From: Pipra filicauda
Lineage: Eukaryota; Chordata; Aves; Passeriformes; Pipridae
DNA: 64,000 nucleotides
Assembly: GCF_003945595.2 (NCBI RefSeq)
Contig: NW_024104321.1
Coordinates: 681,001 to 745,000 of the forward strand
Direction: 5' to 3'
Shown: piece after piece, positions 25,120-36,375 of the stretch
Numbering within the stretch: the first letter of the stretch is position 1
Layout of the letters: the number at the start of each line of letters is the position of its first letter
Notes under the pieces: generated by a model
Database searches by the model: none
Told to the model about the DNA's origin: nothing
What the model saw: only the letters and a program-made list of their open reading frames with translations
Translations under genes and position numbers: made by a program

Positions 25120-27911
25120 TTCTTCTTTTTGTATCTTAAAATATGACCCTATTTAAGCAGGAACAGATATTCTCATCCAGGCTTCTCTAGGTCACACTGA
25201 CTGTGTTCTTTCTCTGTTGGTGAGACAGCATCTTCAGTATTTTCTTGTGTCCTTTCAGAAATAATATCTAATCAATATCAAATTTTCTAAAGTGCTTGAG
25301 TGATGTCTATGCACAGATGGTGTGGTAATTTCCTTTGAAGTCAAATGATGATAGAAATTAACAGTCAATTCTAATTTACTTTGCCCACATTATAGAAAAT
25401 ATAGTATTTAATAAAAATACGAGGCAAAAATTGTTCAGGCCAGATCAAGTGAAAGAAGTAGACACTAAAATGGATACTTATTTGTGAGTTTGTCCATGTG
25501 AGCGTTCTTACTAAAATGTATATATAGAGCAAAAGAGCATGCATTCTTTAAGACCTGAAGCCTATGTTGTCCCTCCCATTCTAAGTCAATTAAATTTTGT
25601 GGAACTATTCTTCCATGATAGGTCTTTATGTATATTTCATCATTTTAAAACCTGAAATGTCACTGGAATTTCTGACAGTACTCAACAAGAATTAATGTCT
25701 TTGGTTCTTTTTTGATCAAAAAGTAGTATGCAATCTAGGTTGTTAAGTCTAATCCACTGTTAAGGTTGCCTTTTCTTAACAGATGATTTAAAACACTCTT
25801 TAGAGTATTACTGAAATATGGATATGACGTATAAGTTTTCTTAACTGAAAAGACATGAATGCTTCCTCATCTCCAATGAATTTAATCCAGTAGTCAGTGT
25901 AACCGGATGAACAGTTTGTCTTAGACAACCAAGGATGTTTTCTTCCCACCTTGGTGACTGTAGGTTTCAGCTGCTGAGTATTTGATTTGTGTAGGTAATC
26001 TCAATTAGTCTGTGTTTCCCAGAGCAGTGTATGTTTTAAATGTCCCATTTGTCTTTTTTCAGAAGTCCAGAAAGCCTTGCCAATAAGGAAATGCTTAGGG
26101 AAATGTTTAGTGTTATCTGGCAAATGTTTTGTGTTGCATGCATTCAGAGCTGCTGTTAACAGATAAGCACATATCTTATTGGAATATATAAATTCTATTT
26201 CCAAGCAAAGAATTAGAAGGTTGTAAAGAAGTGCCTTTCTTGGATAGCTTGAGCCTTTTGTGGTAGTGCAGTAAAACCAAGGAAGGCTAGGTACAATGTC
26301 ACGGAAAAAGTAGCACTGAGAGTACCCATTACGGGCCTAGGTGGGCTACCATTGCACCAGGCATTAGGAGATACTTTGGGCAGCAAGAAATTAGTGAGCT
26401 TCTCCTGAAGGTGTTGCCTTTACTGTACTTTGGTTGGACAGTCAACTGAATAATGTTCAAAAAGCATCCAGAAGTTGTCATCCCCTGTCCCTCACATGAG
26501 CTCTACAGCTCACACATTAGGTGGGTTTGCCCTGTCAGTGGGATGCCTTAAGAAAACACTAATAGCTTCCAGCTGGGTGGAAAATCAAAACGTTTTGGGG
26601 CTGACAAAACTAGTAGATTTGAATTTGAAAGCCCAGCTAATGCCTCCATTTTTATTTATCACTCGCCCATAAAAGATTATTTTCCAATATGTCAGCCTCA
26701 TTTGGTGGCCAGTGGTCTGAAAGTGAAAGTGGAACAAGCAAGCAGGGAAATCTGGACATTAGTGAGTCCGCCCTTTCAAGCTGGTGTGCCACTTTGTGGA
26801 ATGGCCTTCCCTGAGATTGGGGGGGTCCTAATGACCATTCATCAATGCTCGTTGACTGATCATTGAGTGCCTTCTCATTCAGTTTATCAAGTCTTGCACA
26901 TAAAAAGTCAGAATAAGCATTATTCAGCTTTGTTAAAGCCAACTAGGAGTAAAATGCTCCATTTGAACCCATTTTGCCCTTGGTTTTTCACTTTGTTAAT
27001 GCAGTCCTGCTTAAATGAGTGCTTTTATTGGGTCTGTTAGAATATCTGAAACTATTAATTCTCTTGTATTGAATAGCTGGTGGCAGGCCAGAGCAGATGG
27101 GGTAGAAAACTATTTGGTTGGGTGTATTGCTTTCAATTAGGATCAATGAGGTTTCAGCTCCTTTGAATTAACTCACTTAATACCCACTGTGTGAAGTCAC
27201 AATGTATCACAACAGTCTGCTATAAGTAGAGCGGTAAGTTGAGAAGTCCTACAGAAAAGCTTTGAGTTAAATTCTTCCTTCACTGTTAATAGAGAGCTTT
27301 CATTAACTACAGATGCGTTTCAGTGGACTTCCAGTCCCTGTTATTAAGCTGGGTTTGCACAAAAGGCAACCTCTGTACTTTTTAATGGTGGTCGTTTGGA
27401 ATTTCTCTTTTCCATCAGATCCATGTCTTGGATCTGATATCATCTTATATCATCCACTGCATAAAAATCTTTTTTCCCCTCCTTCAAACATATCAACATG
27501 GAGACTGGTTTACCTTCTTTACCCATGTTCAAAATAAGGACTTGCAGAGGGTGATTTAAAATTATTTTGTAAAGCATTTTGAGTGATTGTCAAAGAGGGA
27601 GCTGATGCCCACCTAGGACGGCGTAGCATAACGTGCACCATAAAGAAACTGGCTAAAGATGATCTTCTGGTTTTCCACTCTCTTTGTATCCCTTTCACTT
27701 CGGTATTACACATAACACTGACTCTTCTACTTCAGCAGAATTGTTCAATGTTAAAACCACTGCCTTTCTTTTCTGGGTGGAGAATAAAACCATTTTACAG
27801 ACTGTACTGTCTGCCTTTGCTTGGCCTGAATTTGGCTAAAATTTCAGACCTGGTGCAAAAACTTTTAGGGCAAGCTTTAAGTGACTGCATTAAAAACGGG
27901 GGTGGGGAAAG

Positions 27912-27939
27912 TGAATAAATATCCACAGATATTTATTCA
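27912..27939. repeat. Perfect inverted repeat, 12-bp arms, 4-nt spacer
   Basis: TGAATAAATATC (27912-27923), spacer CACA, then the exact reverse complement GATATTTATTCA (27928-27939). Each arm holds ATAAATA, a forkhead-type RYAAAYA match, in opposite orientations. It can form a 12-bp hairpin or act as a symmetric binding site; which is inference. Confidence 0.88.
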
Positions 27940-30422
27940 GGGAGGACTGCCAAATGAGTTGCAGCCTGCCTCAGTGTATTAAATAATGAGAGGGGAAAAC
28001 TATTCATGCAGCTGGCTGCTTGAGAAAATGCTGAAGTAGTCTCAGATGCACAGGCATTCTGTTAGCCCCTTCCATGAGCAGACTTCTAGGTGAGAATCTC
28101 CAGGGATCCAGGTTTTGTTGACGTGGATCAATTTAAGTGGCAATTACTGTAGTCAGATAACAGCTTAAAAAGGCTTTTTACACTCAGAAAAAAAGATGCA
28201 TAATCGCGCAGCATATGGAAGTTCAATTTCGTGAGCCATGGTCTGTGGATTTACAATGTACTGATATTAAGACCTTCTTTTAAGAGTGAATATCGTTCAG
28301 TGTTATTAAAATGCGTCATACCTTTGACACGTTACTTTCTACTCTGAAGCTGATTCAGGCTGCATCTATGTTGATGAAAGGTTGCATTTCCAACTGTGAA
28401 AATGTTTTTCCTTTCATGTAGAGTACAGAATTACAAAAGAAAAACAACACAGCACATACAATACTAACTGACTGGTTTTAAATGCATCAAATAATAAAAC
28501 CATAAGGACAGTAAATTCTTTAAAGGCCTTGTTGGCACAGACTTTGCTTGTCTCCCTTTGCCCTCTCTGCTTTTCTCCCCTTCATGAAACTGGGCTGTCA
28601 TGAAAATGTTTTCATGTTTTGGTGTTTCTCTTGGGCTCTCTGACACTCAAAAATCCATTATAGAGAACTTCCTTAGAATAGGTATCTGATGAAGATGAAG
28701 AAAAGACCTGCCTCAAGTAGCAGACTTGCTAGTTAGGGTGTTAGTGCTGGGGTGTTTATTAAGGCAAGGGAAGCTACTCCTTTTCTTCTTGATAGTCTTA
28801 GATTTGCCAGTCCTGTGTTTAGAGTCTCTCTCCTATATAAGTGAAACTTAAGGATGTCACTTAGATAGTGTTAGAAAGTTATTATGGAAATATCAGTAAA
28901 TTAAATGTCTCATTTTCTTTAGAGTGAGAAATATTCATGAGTTCAGTCCGGACATTGGAAGGACTGTTACTTTCTGTTTAATTTTGCATGTGTGTCCTTT
29001 TCCTAAATAGATTTTTATCAGGCTCTTGGCAGCTAGAGGAAAGAAGAGGAAGGCCTAAAAGCAGAGTTGTCTCTGCGTAATAGAGGCAGAAGATGGCATA
29101 ACACAAAATCGGGGGGGTGCATAAATAAGTACACAAGGACAAACCTTACACTGACAAGATACGACTGAGAATTGTTACCTTTCCATAAAGGATTTTGAAT
29201 GTATACTGCAAAGCCAAAGTCAGAACCAAGTCTTAGATGCTAGTTGCTAGAGAAATGCTCATTACTAAAGGGAGAAGCTTTTGCAAGTGCTGAATGGGAG
29301 GAGAGTTTTAAAAAAGATGATATTTTTCCTTGTGCCTGGAATTTTGTGCAAGGCTATACATGCTACAGAAGGCATGCGTGTGTTTCTTCTGAGAGGCAAA
29401 GATGTTTTACAAAGGACTAAAGAGGGACTGCTGAGAAGAAAATAGCCAGCTTTAGATAAAGCACTATAACAAAGACTTGTAGTTTTATGTATCATAGTGT
29501 CCATTAAAGCTTAATAGGGAAGAGTGAATTGAACCTAGGCAGGCATACCTTATTCATGTGAAGGATAAACATTTAAGGGGTACCCGAAATCAGAAATTGG
29601 GAGGACATGATTGTTTAGCTTTTGAAAAAGCTTTACAGGGAAGATTTTGTTTTCATCCCCCATGGATCACCATGCAAGGTAAAGGAGAGTAAGCTGCAAA
29701 TGTTTGGAACATATCAATGGAGGAATCCCAGGGGGTTAAAAGCACTATAGTAAAATATAAGTGGTCTGCTTTTTAAGTGTCTTCTATTTTACACATACTA
29801 CTGCGAATCTGAGAAAGGGAGTGATTTTGATACTCTGTTCCCTATAGTAAAGGAGAATAATAATGACAAAAGTGTGGGAAGAGGAGGGGGGATTCTCTTG
29901 TATGTTCTCATGCACGTTTTGAATTTCTGACTAAATAAACAAACGTAGTCCTGTGGAGTGTAAAATTATGGCTGTTAAAGAATTAATTTGTTTCTGCTTT
30001 TGGAGGGAAGCTGATTCAAAGTGATGCTTTTTCTTTAATTGTTATCAGCAGAGGAAAGGGTTAACTTTTAACGAAAAAATGAATAATTCAGTGTTTGGCT
30101 TATCACTCTGCATTTTAGTTTCTGTTCTTTGGTCATCTGGAACTTGGTGTGAAAGGTAGAGTAAAAGGAGTCAGCTGAGGGGAGCCGGGGTTGTGATAAT
30201 TTGCACACACATCCCTGTCATTGTTCTGCCTGAAGAGACAGGGCTGGGTTCAAGGCCACATGTGCTCCTGTCATCATTCACATTTCTGCTCCAAGTGCAA
30301 TACAGAGTGTCAGCTCTCCATCTGTCTTTGCCTGGCAAACGCACGCGCCCAGCATCCTGCCTCCAGCTACGCTGCCACAGCCAGTTCTGATGGCCCTCCT
30401 CGCTTCTCTCTGTTCATTCCAG

Positions 30423-30498
30423 AACAGGAGGCACTGAGCCCTAAATAAGCTTGCTTTTAGGAGAGAGCCATTTACAGTGTGGTATATTTTATCCAAGG
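30423..30498 (+). other. RUNX1T1: Probable 5' UTR part of RUNX1T1 exon 1a
   Basis: A pyrimidine tract ending TTCATTCCAG puts an acceptor AG at 30421-30422, so exon 1a could be an internal exon beginning at 30423. Alternatively transcription could start here: TAAATAA at about 30442-30448 resembles a TATA element and would place a start near 30470-30480. There is no ATG before 30499, and TAA at 30442-30444 is in frame with the start codon, so the coding frame cannot extend upstream. Confidence 0.5.
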
Positions 30499-30505
30499 AT
30501 GCCTG
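30499..30505 (+). CDS. RUNX1T1: RUNX1T1 exon 1a, start codon of MTG8a isoform
   Basis: ATG CCT G is followed directly by a consensus donor, GTGAGT (30506-30511). Joining the final G to exon 2, which begins AT CGC, gives Met-Pro-Asp-Arg-Thr-Glu-Lys, the known MTG8a N-terminus. The start context has A at -3 and GG before the ATG. Only two full codons are encoded, so ordinary gene finding would miss it. Its place between exon 1b and exon 2 agrees with the human order 1b, 1a, 2 as I recall it. The match of start, frame and donor is strong; transcript evidence is needed for the 5' border. Confidence 0.82.
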
Positions 30506-31679
30506 GTGAGTTGAAATTATTGCAGCTCTTTCGGTTTTAAATGAGGAAATGCTAATTGTTTTTTTGATAGTACATTTTCCCTCTCTCTTTTTTTCCTTTT
30601 CTCTTTTAATATAGAGGGTGATTTGCAAGCTGATATGGGTACAGAGCGATCGCGGATGCTAATTCTGTTGTGTATGTGTTTGGGGGAGGGGATTTTGTGC
30701 AAGTGAACTGCCAGAGATGATACTTACAGCAGGACTGGATGTTTCAATGGAAAGGGATAGAAATAACAGAAAGTCACCGGCTTTGTGGGTGCACGTCTCT
30801 GCACAGGGGATCATTTTTAGCAAAGAAAAATACAGCTTTGGGCTGGCTTTCCTGACTGTCATCTGCACCTTGAATCTGCAAACATTTGATCGGCAGAGAT
30901 CATTCACAGCAGTCACCCATTAGCTGAAATTATCTCTGTGAAAAGCTGTTTATGTTGGAGAAGTGAGGGAGATTTATAAAACAAATTATTCGAGCCTTGT
31001 CCTAAATGGTAGTCCTTCACTGTCACCAGGCAAATCACTGAAATATGTTGATTCAAAATAAAACAATAAAAAAAAATCTGCTGAATTAGAGGAATTGCTG
31101 TAGAGCTGGGAGTTGTAATACGTCGGTTTCCTCAGGAAAATATTACCCTTGGATTCTACGATCGCTTGTCTAATTGATAAGTGTTATTGCCAATAAAAAC
31201 TCTTCTATGCAGGGTGATTTGTCTGTTGCCTTTTCTTAGATGCTTGACCACGACTGAGTGGATTGAATTTGGTGTGTTTTGTTTGTGGGTTTTTTTTTTC
31301 CCCCCTTTGGTAAGGACTGGAAAAAGCCATGTGCCTGATTATAACAGCCTCTGTTCTGGATAAAAAAAGAGACGGGACTAGAGATCCTACAGCTGGCTGG
31401 TTCTTGTGGATTATTTGGGTAGGACAGGCAGAAGAGGCTACGCTTGATCACAGAGAGTCTGTACACCTCGCAGATGGTGTTTTGAAACAGTATCTGCCAG
31501 TTTGCTGCAGCCACAGTTGCATGTAGGTATTGCCAGTTGTTGGAAGAATGTTTTCCTTTCAGCATTTTTATACACGGTCATACCCTACTGCTGGTATGTT
31601 TGCTGATCCTGTGGTTGTAACAAGAAAGTGGTCTCTGTTTGCTCAAAGCACAAGGCTAAGAGGATTTATATGGTTGAAA

Positions 31680-31860
31680 TATGGGCAAATTAATTTGCAT
31701 AGATAACAACTGAGGGCTATGAAAGGTCAGTTTAACCCTTTAAACGTCAAATTTGATTTGCATGCATTGCATTCCTGGGAATGTGGTCTTCATTAAAAAT
31801 ACCATGGTAATTCATTAATTAGGAAAACTGTGCATTGTGCATAATTTGAATCCACTGATG
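31680..31860. promoter_or_regulatory. Octamer and homeodomain motif cluster, possible enhancer
   Basis: Two exact octamer motifs ATTTGCAT (31693-31700 and 31756-31763) lie 63 bp apart. The first forms half of a perfect 14-bp palindrome GCAAATTAATTTGC (31685-31698), which includes TTAATT. Further ATTAATTA and GTGCATAATTT sequences follow. The cluster starts about 1.2 kb downstream of exon 1a. Enhancer function is inferred from motif density only. Confidence 0.4.
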
Positions 31861-33047
31861 TTTCCCTTATGTTTGTATGAAACTCATCTTCTCATGCAGT
31901 TTACTATTTCTGTGTTTTATCAAGTTATTTAAAGGTACTAAAATAACACATTCTTACGAGTTTTGATCTTTGTGTGCATTATTTGGGGCTGTTGGCAAAC
32001 AGTGTTGGAATGCCTAGAGTGGAGGTTTTTGAAAACCTATTAAGCCTTTGGCATTTAAATTACTTAATCTACCTGCTGGTTAAAATTTCATGCATCTTTA
32101 ATCAAAATGGCATGTGCGACACTCGAGTATGTATACCCTTATCAATACTCGTTAAGCTTTACCATTAAATAAATCTTTAATTTCCAGTATTCTCTTAGAG
32201 CAGTAGCAAGGAAGAAGTGTGTTTTAATGTCAGCTCCGAGTGTTAGAAAACCTTGCACTTGGATACAGAGAATACACTAACAGCTGTGACTGGGAGCATG
32301 TGCCAGAATGGAGATACTTGAACAGATCTGACACTTGGCTATTTTTGACACCCATCTGCACTTTTTTACTCTCCTCTAGGATGAACTGCCTCTCAATCTG
32401 TTCACAGCATATTTTAGCCCTTTAATATTGTGGTGTTGTGTTTTTTCAAATGGGCATTATTAGCCATCTGGGGCAGATTTTGTATTTTAAAAGTAAGCAC
32501 ATTATGTACAGGAGATTAAAAGGATGTGTATTTTTATGTAATCTGATATTATGTCAGTGCCTTTTGTGTATGTGTGAAGTCTTGATTTCAGAAGCATCCC
32601 TTTAGTGATTCTGACATCTGAAGTCCTTCTTTTGGGGAAAGAACAGGAAGTAATAAAGACGAGTTCTGGTTTATGTGTGGTGATAACACTTATACAAACT
32701 AAATTCGCCCTTCAAAGACAAATTGCTGGTACTGTTATAATTGTGACTCGCTGCTCCCCTCCTCACTTCCCTGTCGGGGCAAAGCGACAGCAGCGAGGCT
32801 GGCTAATGAAGCTCTGCAACAGCCATTCAGACCTCTGCTAAGGCACTGCTGCAACTCTGAGAAAAGTCACGAGAAAGATAATCCCGTTAACATGCAGCTT
32901 GCTGTAACCAAGTTAACCATTTTGTCATTCTATCTAGTGAACTCTAGGAAGCGTTTATCTCTAAATAATTGTTCCTGGGGGAACAGTGTTCAAATCTAAT
33001 ACTGTACACCAGTTTCTCTGATTACTGTGAATGTGGTGGTTGGTTTC

Positions 33048-33067
33048 TTTTTTTTTTTTTTTTTTTT
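33048..33067. repeat. Poly-T run (20 T)
   Basis: Homopolymer followed by AG. It could mimic a splice acceptor, but no exon is recognisable downstream. Confidence 0.95.
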
Positions 33068-36000
33068 AGTATTGTTTATTCCGGACGTTATTTATGAAAC
33101 ATTACAAATCTATCAGTCATTTTATAGTACTTTCAAAGAACAGATGTTGGCCTACAAAATGCTTTATTATTGCCCATGGCAGTATTCAGCATGGTTTCCT
33201 TAAAAGGACAATCAGTGATCACAGTCATTGTAGCCCAGAAATAATGCTGCTCTTTCAGAAGATGGCCTGGTATTAGGTCAGACCACCCTTTCTTTACTTC
33301 TGCTCTCCAGATGTGGCTGCAACTTTTTTTTTCTTTTTTTTTTTTTTAAGTTCATGTTTCAAAAAAAAATGGGTTTGTTTTCAAAATCTGGTTTTACTTA
33401 AGATATCTCCATCCTGGAGTGCATTTCATAAATTGCCCACATATTTTTCTTAGCAGAGAACTTAACTGGCTGTAATTTTTAACACATGGCCACATCATGT
33501 GATATTTTCAAAACATTTGCACATAGCTTTAAGAAGGTCCCGGCAGAAATGATCCATCATCTCACAGCCAGCCCATTTCTTAACAGCATATCTGCATTTT
33601 CCATTTAGCAGAGCTATATATTATTAGCTTACATTTTGGGTAGTAAAACAGTGTATTGCTGATTGTAAAACATGGACTTTATTATCTGCTGAAAATTGAT
33701 TTGGCATTTATAGCCACTGTGTACTAGAGTGGCTTTCTGGTTTTAACATTAGTGCTTGCAAGTGATGATTTGTTTAAAGAACAGAAACAAAATTGCCATG
33801 GACATAACTGTTAGTGTCCTAGTAACTGAACATTTGGATTATCCACCTGTTTTTTAAATACATGCATCTAAATGCTGTTACACAGCAAAAGTCTCCTAAC
33901 AGTCCATTAACCAACTTGCTCTGTTTTAAGTTGCAGTTGCTATGCTGTTATATTAGGATAATTCTGTGTCTTACAAAACAAGTTTCCTGCCAAATGGGGA
34001 AAATGTGTCTGGAAATACTTAAGTCTAAGTTTTAACCTTGCATCATTATTCCAATCATCCTGCATAATGACTTTATCTTCTTCAGGATTCACCTATTGAG
34101 TGAAAAGCTCTTTCTCTAAGAGGACTGTGGGTCACTGGGTTCTTCAAATACGTATGGTAGGGTTTGGGAGGTGGCATGTGATGACTTGTTTTTCACAGTA
34201 TAAAAGTTTCTTCGTCTTTTATGGTAGTAATAAATTCCAAAATCTGCATAACATTATTGCTCTTATTTTAAACCCATGGGGCTGTGAACTGCATCTTGCT
34301 ACACATGCGTGGAATGTAACTTACACATCATGGAATGCAGATTGTGCTGCAGAAATAGCTTTAATATATATATTTAATCAAGGTCCAAAACACTTTTCCT
34401 GTGAAGATTTAGTGCTTTATAACTCAGACCTTTAGCTGGAGAGGAACGAACAAATCAGTTTCTCGAGACTGGTACTCCCTGGTGTGCCTAAGATGTTTAG
34501 AACTGATCACATCTTGATTTGAAGATTTTGGACTCCACACTCACATATTTAAGGCATGATCGTCATAACTTGAAAATCAATGTAATGTGTGTATATGCAA
34601 TTTAAAAAGAAGACCTGAATACTAATTTTGCATAAAATGAAAGGATGTGATGTGCCAGTTTAACGTCCAAATAGAGAAATTGATTCATATAAGAGTAGAA
34701 GACATGATATCTGGTCCTTTTCAGGACATGTACATAAAGCTGTACCAGTTTTCTGGTTTGTTTGCTTCCTTCTGTTTTCTTCCAAATGTTTACATGAGGG
34801 ATAACTCTACAAAAAATCCGCTGAAACCCGATCTTTCACTACCAGCTCACAGACTAAAACTAAGTGCACAAAACAACTTCTGCTCTTGAAGCACTAACTT
34901 CCCTCGAAATCCAAAGTGCCATACCCCAACTATCCTTATTCCAGAGGCATCACTATTACAGATTTAAAGTTTCCCAAGCATGTCAAGTTGCATCTATGCA
35001 TGCCAAGATCTGCCTCAGTATCGATAGCGTTAAGCAGGCCAGTGCTGAGTTCACATCTATGAATTTTTGGAGTTGAAGCACTTCTGTGTCTGAGTTGTTC
35101 ACACACTTAGATCTGGTAGGTAATCTCAGAGGAAGCCCAAAATATATTCAGAAATGTTGGTCTCTTCACAAGCGTAGACTTACTTTTTGTTTCCAGAAAT
35201 GTGTGTAGTGTAAAATGGAGCACAGAGCCAGCAATGCTGAGGCAAGTAGAGATTAAATTGGGAAAACCATAGGGCACAGCAGCGCTTGGATTTTCTCTTA
35301 AACGCAGACACGGTGTAGCCATATTGGCCCACTTGGCAAGACACTTCTTTCAGTACTCTGCTATACTAACTCCATGTTCACGCAGTTCCTCTGTGAAGCT
35401 GGTGAAGCCCTTGCCATGCTGTACCGTGCTATCTATATTCACTGGCTCAACTCTCCAGGAGTTCAGCCGTCTTCCCACCAAGTTGCATTTTTGCAATGTA
35501 CATTTGTGCTTTCTGCCTCATGTTCACGAGACTCACCAGACAAAGAGCAGGGTCAGTGCAAGTGCTGCTTCCCCCTTGCTGCAGTTGATCTTGGGCCATG
35601 TTCCCTCCTGACATGTTTTCTGTTCAGTTCTCAGGGTAGGACAAGAGCGATGGAGATTACTCCTATTCACAGAATAAGCTGCTAATTGCCAGTAGCTTTC
35701 CCCCTTGCTAAGAGAATACATTCCAGACCTGAGCTTGAGCAAGCAGAAGGATTTGAATTCATGTATTTTACATCCAGAGTGAGGCTTCCACTCCAAAGAC
35801 TTGAATAAATAAATTCAAAGCTTACTTCTTCCATCTCCCCTAGCTGGTCTTACACAAACCAGTTCTACTTGCCAATCTTCTGAAGGTGAAGATATGGACA
35901 TCTTTTCTGGAGGAGGTAGTCATGCTGTGGATCCCATGTGTCCAAGTTACTGAGGTTCTTGGAAGGCAGGAGTAAAGCCTCCTGTCTCCAGTATTTTCAT

Positions 36001-36069
36001 GTTTGTGTGCTGTAGGCAGTTGCTAGTTAAATATAACTAATTTGATATCATCTTTTCTGTTATGAGTTG

Positions 36070-36375
36070 TCTACAGCTACCTAATGGGAGGGTGTAGAGA
36101 ATATGGATGGAGCCAAACTCTTCTCGAGGTGCATAATGATAAGGATGAGAGGCAAAAGGCACAAGTAATGGACCAAGTAGATACGAGGAAAAAAATTCTT
36201 CACCATCAGGATGGTCAGAAACTGAAATAGTTTGTCCAGAAAGGTAGTGGTATTTACATTATTGAAGATCCTAAGCCCCTGGCAATTTGGTCTAAACTAC
36301 ACATGCTTTGCAGCAGAAGCGTGTGGACTGTGTGATTTCCTGAGGTCACTTCAGCCTGCATGATGATTCTTTGTT
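36070..36375 (+). mobile_element. CR1 LINE fragment, diverged 3' region
   Basis: The sequence follows the CR1 3' region in order: a CTACCTAATGGGAGGGTGTA block, the CTCTTCTCGAGGTGCA block, a GGAAAAAAATTCTTCACCAT block, and a CCTGAGGTCACTTCAGCCTG block near the end. Many substitutions and small gaps separate it from the consensus I remember, so it looks old. It is 5'-truncated, as nearly all CR1 copies are, and lacks a clear terminal octamer repeat. Same orientation as the host gene; noncoding. Confidence 0.85.

Larger units (their letters stand above)
15716..30422 (+). other. RUNX1T1: Intron between exon 1b and exon 1a
   Basis: About 14.7 kb with no supported independent gene. Visible contents are TG-rich simple repeats (about 18518-18530, 20690-20712, 23487-23512), a pyrimidine-rich tract at about 18690-18731, the two copies of a 147-bp duplication, a 21-bp tandem duplication, a C run at about 23731-23742, a minus-strand G-quadruplex motif (25092-25119) and an inverted repeat (27912-27939). 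The stretch from about 27890 to 28320 has few simple repeats and many homeodomain- and forkhead-like motifs, as many conserved noncoding elements do, but conservation cannot be judged from one sequence. Confidence 0.75.
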
